From positions 3,844,001-3,908,000 of the forward strand of contig NC_018691.1 in the NCBI RefSeq assembly GCF_000300005.1: DNA of 64,000 nucleotides, written 5' to 3'. The stretch comes from Alloalcanivorax dieselolei B5. GTDB lineage: Bacteria; Pseudomonadota; Gammaproteobacteria; Pseudomonadales; Alcanivoracaceae. The translations under genes were made by a program, and so were the position numbers. Below are positions 57,287-64,000 of the stretch, piece by piece (within the stretch, counting starts at the first letter, position 1; each line of letters begins with the position of its first letter). The notes beneath the pieces were generated by a model that was given only the letters and a program-made list of their open reading frames with translations, made no database searches and was not told where the DNA came from.

Positions 57287-58423
57287 TTACAGGTATTCCC
57301 CAACCCTATAGCACTCGAGTCCGGCGAGCGCATCGAGGTCACCGATACCCGGCGCGCGCCCCAATGATGCATATCCCCCTTCCACCACGTTCAATGGGCC
57401 GCACAATTCAGTACGGAGCGGGTTCGGATTGGCGTCCACTTCCAAGGCGCCCTCACCACCCGCCGCGGCCAGCAGGTGGCCGGAGGCCAGCAGGCCGATA
57501 CCGCCACCCAGATAATGGGGGTAGTAGCGCAGTCCGGCGTTGTTGATGGCTCGCGCCAGCGGCAGCAGGCGACTGATACCCCCCCACTTGGCGGCATCCG
57601 GCTGCAGAATCGACAGCGCGCCACTATCGATGGCCTCGCGGAAACGCGCCTCGCCCATGAGATTCTCGCCGGCGGACACCGGAATATCGGTGAGCGCCGC
57701 CAGCGCCCGCCACTCCGACCAGGGCGCGGTGCACAGCAGCGGTTCCTCGATCCACTTCAATCCCAGCCGGTTCAGCGCCGGCAACTGGTCCCTGGCCTGG
57801 TCCAGGGTCCAGCCCTGGTTCACATCCACCATCAGCGAGGCCTGATCGCCCAGGGTCTCGCGCAACGCCGCCAGGTTGGCCAGATCCCGCCTCGCGCCAA
57901 AGCCGATCTTCAATTTGAAGCGCGTGTAACCTTGCGCCGCCCGCTCCACGGCCAGTCGCTCCGGCGCCGTGGGGTTGAGACCGCTGGCGTACACCGGGAT
58001 TCGATCCGTGTCGCCGCCCAGATATTGCCACAGTGGCTGACCGGCACGGCGTGCGCACAGGTCCCACAGCGCCAGATCGATGCCGGACAGACACTGAGCG
58101 AACGGCCCCGGCTCGGCGGATTGCAGCGCCAGCACCCGGGTGCCGGCTTCCAACGCCTGGTAGGCCGCCGCCGGCGAATCGAATTCCCGATCCACCATTT
58201 GCGCGCGAAACACGCTGTCCACCAACCGGGCACGGTGCTCGGCCCCCACCATGGGAAAGTTGCACCAGATCTCACCCCAGCCCTGATGCCCATCCTGGTC
58301 GGTCACCCGTACCACCACCATCGGCCGGTCCATCATGGTGCCAAAGGAGGTTTCCACCGGGGTATCCAGGGGACACCGGTAGACAAAGCTATCGAGGGCG
58401 CGAATGGCGACCGGGTCGTTCAT
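57287..58423 (-). CDS. Enolase-superfamily enzyme, mandelate racemase subgroup
   Basis: A 378-residue enolase-superfamily enzyme, most likely a sugar-acid dehydratase or racemase acting on a carboxylate by alpha-proton abstraction. An N-terminal capping domain (1-125) precedes the barrel. Visible active-site residues are the K170-x-K172 base pair (FKLK), metal ligands D200 (MVDVNQGW), E226 (IEEP) and E253 (SAGEN), and the D276...H303 dyad (QPDAAKWGG, YYPHYLGGG). The 27-residue gap between D276 and H303 equals that in mandelate racemase. The substrate is unknown. It overlaps the GntR gene by 4 nt, so both form one operon opposite the GMC-ALDH-TRAP genes. Confidence 0.88.
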   Translation of the reverse strand: MNDPVAIRALDSFVYRCPLDTPVETSFGTMMDRPMVVVRVTDQDGHQGWGEIWCNFPMVGAEHRARLVDSVFRAQMVDREFDSPAAAYQALEAGTRVLALQSAEPGPFAQCLSGIDLALWDLCARRAGQPLWQYLGGDTDRIPVYASGLNPTAPERLAVERAAQGYTRFKLKIGFGARRDLANLAALRETLGDQASLMVDVNQGWTLDQARDQLPALNRLGLKWIEEPLLCTAPWSEWRALAALTDIPVSAGENLMGEARFREAIDSGALSILQPDAAKWGGISRLLPLARAINNAGLRYYPHYLGGGIGLLASGHLLAAAGGEGALEVDANPNPLRTELCGPLNVVEGGYASLGRAPGIGDLDALAGLECYRVGEYL

Positions 58424-59160
58424 GCTTTCAGATCCATTTCCAGATGTATGTAATCGCCGCGGTAGGTGGCCTCGGCGACATAGATGATGGTGTTGTCGGC
58501 GTCCACCAGCACCCGGCGCACGTTGGCGATCGGGTCGCCCAGTGGCATGTCCAGCAGTCGCGCCACTTCCAGATCGGCCTTGGAAATGGTGATGCTCTGC
58601 TTGGCCTGCGCCACGGTCAGATCCAGGGACATCAGCACCGGCAGAATGATCTCGTTACGGAAACGCTTCTCCGCCTTCTTGAACACGCGCTTTTCGAGAT
58701 AGATGGAGATCACGCAATACTTCACGCCCTGCCGGGCGTGCACCCGGCGCAGGTGCTGGTAGTGCGCGGCCGGGACACCGTCACTGTCGGTAAGGCTCGG
58801 CGGTGTACTGGAATCGGAGATGTTGGTGACCACCGGTGTGTCACCGCGATAAGCCTCCACCAGGGCGTTGAGGGTGGTTTCCACCTTCACCGGGTGCTGG
58901 TCCGCGCCGCCCTTGAGCACCAGGGTGCCGACGCCACGCTGTACCTTGATCAGACCGGAGCGGGCCAGCAACTGCAGCGCCTGGCGCACCGTCACCCGGG
59001 ACACCGAAAACTCCTTCATCAGTACTTCGATGGGCGGCAGCATGCTGCCCTCCGCCCACACGCCCCGCCCGATCCGATAGCGGATGATGTCCGCCACCTG
59101 CAAGTAGAGCGGAATCGGGCTCGCGTTCATCAGCCCGCGATCGTCGTTGTGATCAGCCAT
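58420..59160 (-). CDS. GntR family regulator with UTRA ligand domain
   Basis: A 246-residue HutC-type GntR regulator. The N-terminal winged helix (about 12-80) has PLYLQVADIIRYRIGRGVWAEGSMLPPIEVLMKEFSVSRVTVRQALQLLARSGLI; the C-terminal UTRA domain (about 100-240) should bind a pathway metabolite, probably a small acid or its derivative. The ATG at 59160 follows GGGAAGGG; an internal ATG at 59130 would also leave the HTH complete. Being divergent from the catabolic operon with a 16-bp palindrome between them, it is the likely local repressor. Confidence 0.92.
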   Translation of the reverse strand: MADHNDDRGLMNASPIPLYLQVADIIRYRIGRGVWAEGSMLPPIEVLMKEFSVSRVTVRQALQLLARSGLIKVQRGVGTLVLKGGADQHPVKVETTLNALVEAYRGDTPVVTNISDSSTPPSLTDSDGVPAAHYQHLRRVHARQGVKYCVISIYLEKRVFKKAEKRFRNEIILPVLMSLDLTVAQAKQSITISKADLEVARLLDMPLGDPIANVRRVLVDADNTIIYVAEATYRGDYIHLEMDLKA

Positions 59161-59224
59161 CCATCCCTTCCCGGCAAATGCTTGACACGAAACCTAGCAT
59201 GTGGAAACGTTCGCATCAACTGAT

Positions 59225-59240
59225 GTCCTAACATTAGGAC
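59225..59240. promoter_or_regulatory. Candidate GntR operator in the divergent promoter region
   Basis: GTCCTAACATTAGGAC is a perfect palindrome with 7-bp arms (GTCCTAA / TTAGGAC) around CA. It lies between the divergent gntR and GMC genes, 31-46 bp before the GTG start. Size and symmetry suit a GntR dimer. Confidence 0.6.
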
Positions 59241-59270
59241 TTCATGACTTCTCATCCCAAGGAGTACACG

Positions 59271-60890
59271 GTGTCCGACAAACAATACGACTACATCGTG
59301 GTGGGCGCCGGTTCGGCCGGCTGCATCGTCGCGAACCGGCTGTCCGCGAACCGCGACAACCGGGTGCTGTTGCTGGAAGCGGGCGGCTGGGACCGCAATT
59401 TCTGGCTGCACTTTCCGGTGGGCTATTACCGCTCGATTTACGATACCCGGGTGGCGCGTCTGTTCGACACCGAGCCCTCCGAGGGCAGTGGCGGGCGCAA
59501 TATCGTCTGGCCGCGGGGCAAGGTGATCGGCGGTTCCAGTTCCATCAACGGGCTGATCTTTATTCGCGGCCAGCGCGAGGATTTCGACAGCTGGGCCGAA
59601 CAGGGTGCCACCGGCTGGTCCTACGACGAGGTGCTGCCGTACTTCCGCCGTCTGGAGCGCTACACCGGCCACGGCGACGCCAGCCGCGGCGACCGCGGTG
59701 AGTTGGGGGTCTCCGACATGCGCACCGACAACCCCGCCTGCCGCGCCTGGTTGCGCGCCGCCGAGCAATACGGCCTGCCCTTCAACCCGGACATGAACAG
59801 CGCCGACACTCGCGGCGTGGGCCCCTACCAACTGAGCCTCAAGGGCCGCTGGCGCTGCAGTTCCGCCAAGGCATTTCTGACGCCGATCAAGGACCGTCCC
59901 AACCTGACCATCGTCACCGAGGCACCCACCAATCGGGTGCTGTTCGAAGGCAACCGGGCGGTGGGCGTGGAATGGCGCCGGAACGGCGCCGTGCACCGGG
60001 CCGGCGCCAGCCGTGAAGTGATTCTGTGCGCCGGCGCCATCCAGACGCCACAACTGCTGCAGTTGTCCGGCGTCGGTCCCGCTGAATTGCTGCGCCGGCA
60101 CGGTATCAAGCCGATTCATGACGCACCGGAGGTGGGCGCCAATCTGCAGGACCACTATCAGGTGCGGGCCATCTACCGGTTGAAGCGAAAGCTGTCGCTG
60201 AACACCGATGTGCGCAACCCAATCAAGCTGGCGAAGATGGGACTGGAATGGCTGCTGAACGCCTCCGGCTCCCTCACCGTGGGTGCCGGCCAGGTGGGCG
60301 GTAGCGCCTGCACTCGCTACGCCGACGGTGGCCGGCCGGATGTGCAGTTCAACGTGATGCCGCTGTCCGTGGACAAGCCGGGCACGCCGTTGCACCGCTA
60401 CCCCGGTTTCACCGCTTCGGTGTGGCAGTGCCACCCGCGCTCCCGTGGCCAGGTGCGCATCGCCTCCGCCAACCCGGACGCCGCGCCGGTGATCGAGCCG
60501 CGCTATTTCTCCGATCCACACGACCGCAAGGTGATCGTCGAAGGCATGAAAATTCTCCGTGACATCGCCCGCCAACCGGCGTTCCGCGAACTCTGGGACG
60601 TGGAGATGGAACCCGGCGAGCAGGTGGACGGCGACGACGCCTTGTGGGAGTCCGCCCGGCAGCGCGGCGGCACCGTGTTCCATTGCGTCGGCACCTGCCG
60701 CATGGGCAGCGACGACGGCGCCGTGGTCGATCCACGCTTGCGCGTGCGCGGCGTGCGGGGCCTGCGCGTGGTGGACGCGTCGGTGATGCCCACGGTGACC
60801 TCCGCCAATACCAATGCGCCCTCACTGATGATCGGTGAAAAAGGCGCGGCCCTGATTCTTGAAGACGCCAACCCGGAGTCCCAACCATGA
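59271..60890 (+). CDS. GMC-family FAD-dependent alcohol dehydrogenase
   Basis: A GMC (choline dehydrogenase-like) flavoenzyme of 539 residues that should oxidise a primary alcohol to an aldehyde. The FAD Rossmann motif VGAGSAG (11-17) is followed by the ADP-binding E in LLLEAGG, the GMC signature GKVIGGSSSINGLIFIRG, the second signature GAIQTPQLLQLSGVG, and the C-terminal catalytic pair His471 (FHCVGTCRMG) and Asn515 (TNAPS). I chose the GTG at 59271 because AAGGAG lies 6 nt upstream; an ATG at 59244 would add nine residues. It overlaps the ALDH gene by 4 nt. The substrate is not known. Confidence 0.92.
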   Translation: MSDKQYDYIVVGAGSAGCIVANRLSANRDNRVLLLEAGGWDRNFWLHFPVGYYRSIYDTRVARLFDTEPSEGSGGRNIVWPRGKVIGGSSSINGLIFIRGQREDFDSWAEQGATGWSYDEVLPYFRRLERYTGHGDASRGDRGELGVSDMRTDNPACRAWLRAAEQYGLPFNPDMNSADTRGVGPYQLSLKGRWRCSSAKAFLTPIKDRPNLTIVTEAPTNRVLFEGNRAVGVEWRRNGAVHRAGASREVILCAGAIQTPQLLQLSGVGPAELLRRHGIKPIHDAPEVGANLQDHYQVRAIYRLKRKLSLNTDVRNPIKLAKMGLEWLLNASGSLTVGAGQVGGSACTRYADGGRPDVQFNVMPLSVDKPGTPLHRYPGFTASVWQCHPRSRGQVRIASANPDAAPVIEPRYFSDPHDRKVIVEGMKILRDIARQPAFRELWDVEMEPGEQVDGDDALWESARQRGGTVFHCVGTCRMGSDDGAVVDPRLRVRGVRGLRVVDASVMPTVTSANTNAPSLMIGEKGAALILEDANPESQP

Positions 60891-62311
60891 AATTTGATTA
60901 CCGAAGCCATCTCGGAGGGGGCACGCCCTTCGATACCGTGAACCCGGCCCGCCCCGACCAGGTGGTGGGTGGTTACGCGGAAGTGACCGACCCGGACGCC
61001 GTGGACCGGGTGTTCAACCAGGCCGCCCGCGCCCAGGCCGAGTGGGCGGAGGTGCCACCGGTGGTGCGCGGCGACCGGCTGCTGGCATTCCTCGATGAGG
61101 TGGTGGCGAACGTGGACCGCATCGCCGAGGCCATCACCCTGGAACAGGGCAAGCCGCTCAATGAAGCACGCAATGAAACCCTCAAGGGCTGCGCCGAAGG
61201 CCGCTTCATGGCCGGCGAAGCGGCGCGTCAGCAACTGCAGACCACCGCCGCCGCCCGCCCACGGGTGCGCAATCTGATCCTGCGCCGTCCGCGCGGCACC
61301 CTGCTGGCCATCTGCCCGTGGAACTTCCCGGCGATGACACCGCTGCGCAAACTGTGCCCGGCCATCGCCTTCGGCAATGCGCTCGTGATCAAACCGTCCC
61401 AGTTCACCCCGGCGGCGGCCTTTCTGCTGGCGGAAATCGCCGCGCGACACTTCCCTGCCGGCCTGGTGCAGGTGCTGCCCTGCGGCGGCGCCTTCGCCAG
61501 CCAGCTCACCGCCGCCGGCCGCTTCGACGGGGTCAGCTTCACCGGCTCGGTGGCGGTGGGCCGCAAGGTCGGTCTGGCCGCCGCCGAGGGCCTGGTACCC
61601 GCGCAACTGGAGTTGGGCGGCAAGAATGGCGTGATCATCAATGACAGCGCCGACCTGGACGGCTGCCTGGACCAGGTGTTCGGCGCCGCGTTTCAAACCG
61701 GCGGGCAACGCTGCACCAGCCTCAGCCGGGTGATCGTGCAGCGGAATCTGCATCAGGCCGTGGTTCGGGGCCTCGCCGAACGGGCCCGGGGTCTGCGCCT
61801 GGGTGATGGCCTGGACGCTACCACCACCCTGGGCCCGCTGTGCAACGGTGCCCACTTCGACAGCGTCAAAACGCTCACCGCCCGCGCCGTGGACGAGGGC
61901 GCCACCCTGGTCACCGGCGGCGAGCCGGCCACCGTGCCCGGCTGCGAGGGCGGCTATTTCTTCGCCCCCACACTACTGGACAACGCCGGCGTGTCCGACA
62001 CCGCCAGCCGTCAGGAAATCTTCGGCCCGGTGCTCTCGGTGCTGCCCTACGACGACGCCGATCAGGCGCTGACCATTCTCAACGACACCGAATACGGGCT
62101 CACTTCCAGCCTGTTCTCGGATTCCCATGCGCTGATCCAGCGCTTCCTGGACGAAAGCCGCAACGGAATGCTGCACGTGAACAACGGCACGGTGCCGGAC
62201 GTGAACATGCCGTTCGGCGGCATGAAGCATTCCGGGCTGGGCGCTTACTCGGTGGGGGCTTCGGCGTCCGCCTTCTACACCATCGAACAGGCCGCTTACC
62301 TGGCCTGGTAA
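60887..62311 (+). CDS. NAD(P)-dependent aldehyde dehydrogenase (SSADH-like)
   Basis: Aldehyde dehydrogenase of 474 residues, closest in style to succinate-semialdehyde dehydrogenases. It has cofactor-site residues PWNFP (N146) and K169 in VIKPSQFTP, FTGS (218-221), general base E242 in LELGGKNG, and nucleophile C276 in QRCTS, so it is intact. It overlaps the GMC oxidoreductase by 4 nt. Together they should convert an alcohol through an aldehyde to a carboxylic acid. The adjacent TRAP transporter suggests that the pathway handles an organic acid. Confidence 0.92.
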   Translation: MKFDYRSHLGGGTPFDTVNPARPDQVVGGYAEVTDPDAVDRVFNQAARAQAEWAEVPPVVRGDRLLAFLDEVVANVDRIAEAITLEQGKPLNEARNETLKGCAEGRFMAGEAARQQLQTTAAARPRVRNLILRRPRGTLLAICPWNFPAMTPLRKLCPAIAFGNALVIKPSQFTPAAAFLLAEIAARHFPAGLVQVLPCGGAFASQLTAAGRFDGVSFTGSVAVGRKVGLAAAEGLVPAQLELGGKNGVIINDSADLDGCLDQVFGAAFQTGGQRCTSLSRVIVQRNLHQAVVRGLAERARGLRLGDGLDATTTLGPLCNGAHFDSVKTLTARAVDEGATLVTGGEPATVPGCEGGYFFAPTLLDNAGVSDTASRQEIFGPVLSVLPYDDADQALTILNDTEYGLTSSLFSDSHALIQRFLDESRNGMLHVNNGTVPDVNMPFGGMKHSGLGAYSVGASASAFYTIEQAAYLAW

Positions 62312-62331
62312 ATAACAACAGGGTGATAATC

Positions 62332-63387
62332 ATGAGAACAATCGCCAAACTGGCTGTGCTGGCCACCGTTTTATTGACCAACCCGGTGGCCGCCGACACC
62401 CCCAATCCGTTCGACTACCGGTCGGTGCCCAAGGAAGGTGATCAGATCACCATGCGGCTGGCCCACTCCCTGAATATGGAGTGGAGTTCGCAAACCGTGG
62501 CGCTGAAACGCTTCGCGGAACTGGTCGCCATCTACACCGACAACCGCATCCGCCCGGTGATCTTTCCAGGCTCGCAGTTGGGCAGCGAAAAGGAAATGCT
62601 GCAGCAGGCCCGTCAGGGCGTCATCCAGGTGACGATTCCCGCCACCAACAACATGGCCCAGGTAGCGCCCAGCCTGAACGTGCTGCTGCTACCCTATCTC
62701 ACCCAGAGCACCGAGGAATCCAACTACCTGCTGGACCACATCACACCGGTGCTGCAACCGCGGGTGATCGAGGAAGCGGGTGTCCGCATTATCGGCTGGG
62801 AAAATACCGGCTGGCGGCATTTCTTCTACAACGCCCCGGAGCCCATCGAAACCCCGGCGGATCTGGCGCCGCTGAAAATGCGCGTGCCGCCCAACGCGAT
62901 CATGCTCGGCACCTATAAATCCTGGAATGCGTCGCCGGCGCCGATCGCCTGGAACGAACTCTACAGCGCCCTGCAGCAAGGTGTGGTGGAAGGCGGCGAC
63001 AGCCCGGTGAGCGACATTATCGGCATGAAGTTCGACGAAGTGATCGGACGCATTTCACGGCTGCACTACACCATCCTCACCCACCCCATCGTGGTGTCCG
63101 AGCGCTGGTTCCAGGACCTGGCGCCGGACTTGCAGAAAGCAGTATTGCGAGCTGGTCGCGAAACCACGAAATACGTGCGCTGGTGGCAGCCACTGGACGA
63201 GGCCCGCTGGTGGAAGCTGGCCGAGGAAGCCGGCGTCGAGATCACCGACATCAAGAACGAGACGCCCTGGGCGGAAAAAGCCCGCGCGGCCTGGCCCCAC
63301 TATTACCCCCTGATCGGCAAGGACGGTGAGGACCTGACCAAGAAAGCGCTGGACATCCTCGAGTCCTATAAAGCGAGCAATCAATAA
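62332..63387 (+). CDS. TRAP transporter substrate-binding protein, DctP family
   Basis: Periplasmic receptor of a tripartite TRAP transporter, 351 residues. The signal peptide MRTIAKLAVLATVLLTNPVAA is cleaved near residue 21. The mature protein has VIFPGSQLGSEKEMLQQARQGVIQ, and R184 in LKMRVPPN, the conserved arginine that usually pairs with the ligand carboxylate. WNELYSALQQGVVEGGD is another DctP landmark. The ligand is probably a monocarboxylate or hydroxy acid used by the neighbouring enzymes. It starts 20 nt after the ALDH. Confidence 0.93.
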   Translation: MRTIAKLAVLATVLLTNPVAADTPNPFDYRSVPKEGDQITMRLAHSLNMEWSSQTVALKRFAELVAIYTDNRIRPVIFPGSQLGSEKEMLQQARQGVIQVTIPATNNMAQVAPSLNVLLLPYLTQSTEESNYLLDHITPVLQPRVIEEAGVRIIGWENTGWRHFFYNAPEPIETPADLAPLKMRVPPNAIMLGTYKSWNASPAPIAWNELYSALQQGVVEGGDSPVSDIIGMKFDEVIGRISRLHYTILTHPIVVSERWFQDLAPDLQKAVLRAGRETTKYVRWWQPLDEARWWKLAEEAGVEITDIKNETPWAEKARAAWPHYYPLIGKDGEDLTKKALDILESYKASNQ

Positions 63388-63442
63388 AACAATTCAGCCC
63401 GCGGTCAGGACGGCGCAGGCCGTTCCGACGGGAGACAAACTT

Positions 63443-63916
63443 ATGTACAACCTGTTGAGAAAGTCCCAATTGGCGCTGTGCCACGCGTTGCTGTCGGGCA
63501 TGGTGCTGGCGCTGCTGCTGCAGATCTTCGGCCGCAGTTTCAACGCCGGCCTGGAATGGACCGAGGAACTGTCCCGGTTCGCCTTTATCTCCTTCGTCTT
63601 TATCAGCGCCAGTTACTCCTCGCTGACCAGAGCGGACCTGCGCATCGGCGTCTTCGCCGACTGGCTGAGCCGGCGCCTGGGGCGGGGGCCGGTGGAAATC
63701 ATGACCACGGCCCTGCTGCTGTTGTTTGACGTGCTGATGATCATCTACTGCTATCGCAACGTCATCGACGGCATTAAATACCCCAGTGTGTCGCCGGTGC
63801 TCGGTTTCAATACCAACTATCTGTTCGTGGTGTTGATCCTGGCGTTCGTGCTATCGGCGCTGGGCCGGCTGTTCGGCCGCAACGCTGGTGGCGAGGTCGG
63901 GGAGGGTCTGGCATGA
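63443..63916 (+). CDS. TRAP transporter small permease, DctQ family
   Basis: Small membrane subunit (157 residues, four hydrophobic segments at about 11-29, 48-62, 86-106 and 124-144) of the TRAP transporter. The sequence FNAGLEWTEELSRFAFISFVFISASYSSL, with the conserved W-x-E-E-x-x-R, is the DctQ hallmark. RBS GGGAG precedes the ATG. Its stop overlaps the start of dctM by 4 nt. Confidence 0.93.
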   Translation: MYNLLRKSQLALCHALLSGMVLALLLQIFGRSFNAGLEWTEELSRFAFISFVFISASYSSLTRADLRIGVFADWLSRRLGRGPVEIMTTALLLLFDVLMIIYCYRNVIDGIKYPSVSPVLGFNTNYLFVVLILAFVLSALGRLFGRNAGGEVGEGLA

Positions 63917-64000
63917 CTACCGTGCAATGGGTACTGATCATTATGCTGCCGGCACTGCTGCTGCTCGGCGTGCCGATCTACGCGGCGCTCGGTCTGACTG
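63913..64000 (+). CDS. TRAP transporter large permease, DctM family (partial, 5' end only)
   Basis: The first 29 codons of an open frame that runs off the window edge. The ATG at 63913 overlaps the dctQ stop (ATGA). The peptide MTTVQWVLIIMLPALLLLGV and the following PIYAALGLT are hydrophobic and match the first helix of DctM subunits, which form the transport channel. Only its beginning is visible, so the identification relies on context. Confidence 0.8.
   Translation, partial: MTTVQWVLIIMLPALLLLGVPIYAALGLT

Overview
The window is GC-rich chromosomal DNA from a gammaproteobacterium. The gene order resembles what I remember of Pseudomonas and related Pseudomonadales/Oceanospirillales (Alcanivorax- or Marinobacter-like): ampE-ampD-DUF1631-nadC followed by pilABCD-coaE-yacG, and mutT-argJ-secA followed by the complete division/cell-wall (dcw) cluster, rnpB and rsmI-lpoA-yraN-diaA-dolP. 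The taxon is an inference from synteny and codon/GC style only. I saw no tRNA, rRNA, CRISPR array, transposase or phage gene.

Region by region: 1-3.3 kb has a PduO-type cobalamin adenosyltransferase, a BaeSR two-component system and a Spy/CpxP-like periplasmic protein, ending in a large palindrome. 3.3-7.8 kb is aceEF (pyruvate dehydrogenase E1 and E2) on the minus strand. 8.1-11.9 kb is ampE, ampD and a DUF1631 gene. 12.1-14.3 kb is an AgcS-type Na+/alanine symporter overlapping nadC. 14.3-20.7 kb looks accessory: a glycine-zipper lipoprotein, a TAXI-type TRAP transporter (binding lipoprotein, DUF1850 protein, fused permease) and a HipA-type kinase toxin with its HTH partner encoded downstream. 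20.7-26.3 kb is pilA (minus, with a sigma54-type promoter) diverging from pilB-pilC-pilD-coaE-yacG. 26.3-33.3 kb is nudix/ThiE-like, argJ, secA, an M23 peptidase and dciA. 33.3-51.1 kb is lpxC plus the tightly packed 15-gene mraZ-to-ftsZ cluster, all on the minus strand. 51.3-52.6 kb has an ODP-type di-iron MBL-fold gene with two perfect FNR/ANR boxes, then rnpB. 52.6-57.2 kb has a compound repeat element and rsmI / lpoA-yraN-diaA-dolP. 57.3-64 kb is a catabolic locus: a GntR/UTRA regulator and a mandelate-racemase-subgroup enzyme on one strand, and a GMC oxidoreductase, aldehyde dehydrogenase and DctPQM TRAP transporter on the other, cut off inside dctM by the window edge.

How the genes work together: the core blocks supply peptidoglycan precursors, divisome parts, protein export, outer-membrane quality control (LpoA, DolP, LpxC) and type IV pili. 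The most interesting accessory parts are the 57-64 kb catabolic locus with a clear regulator palindrome, the hipA-hipB pair with an apparently leaderless promoter and a variant phosphate-binding loop, and a family of short repeats that sits exactly at gene ends, contributes the last codons of rsmI, and forms a 32-bp perfect inverted repeat around a 24-bp REP-like hairpin next to rnpB.
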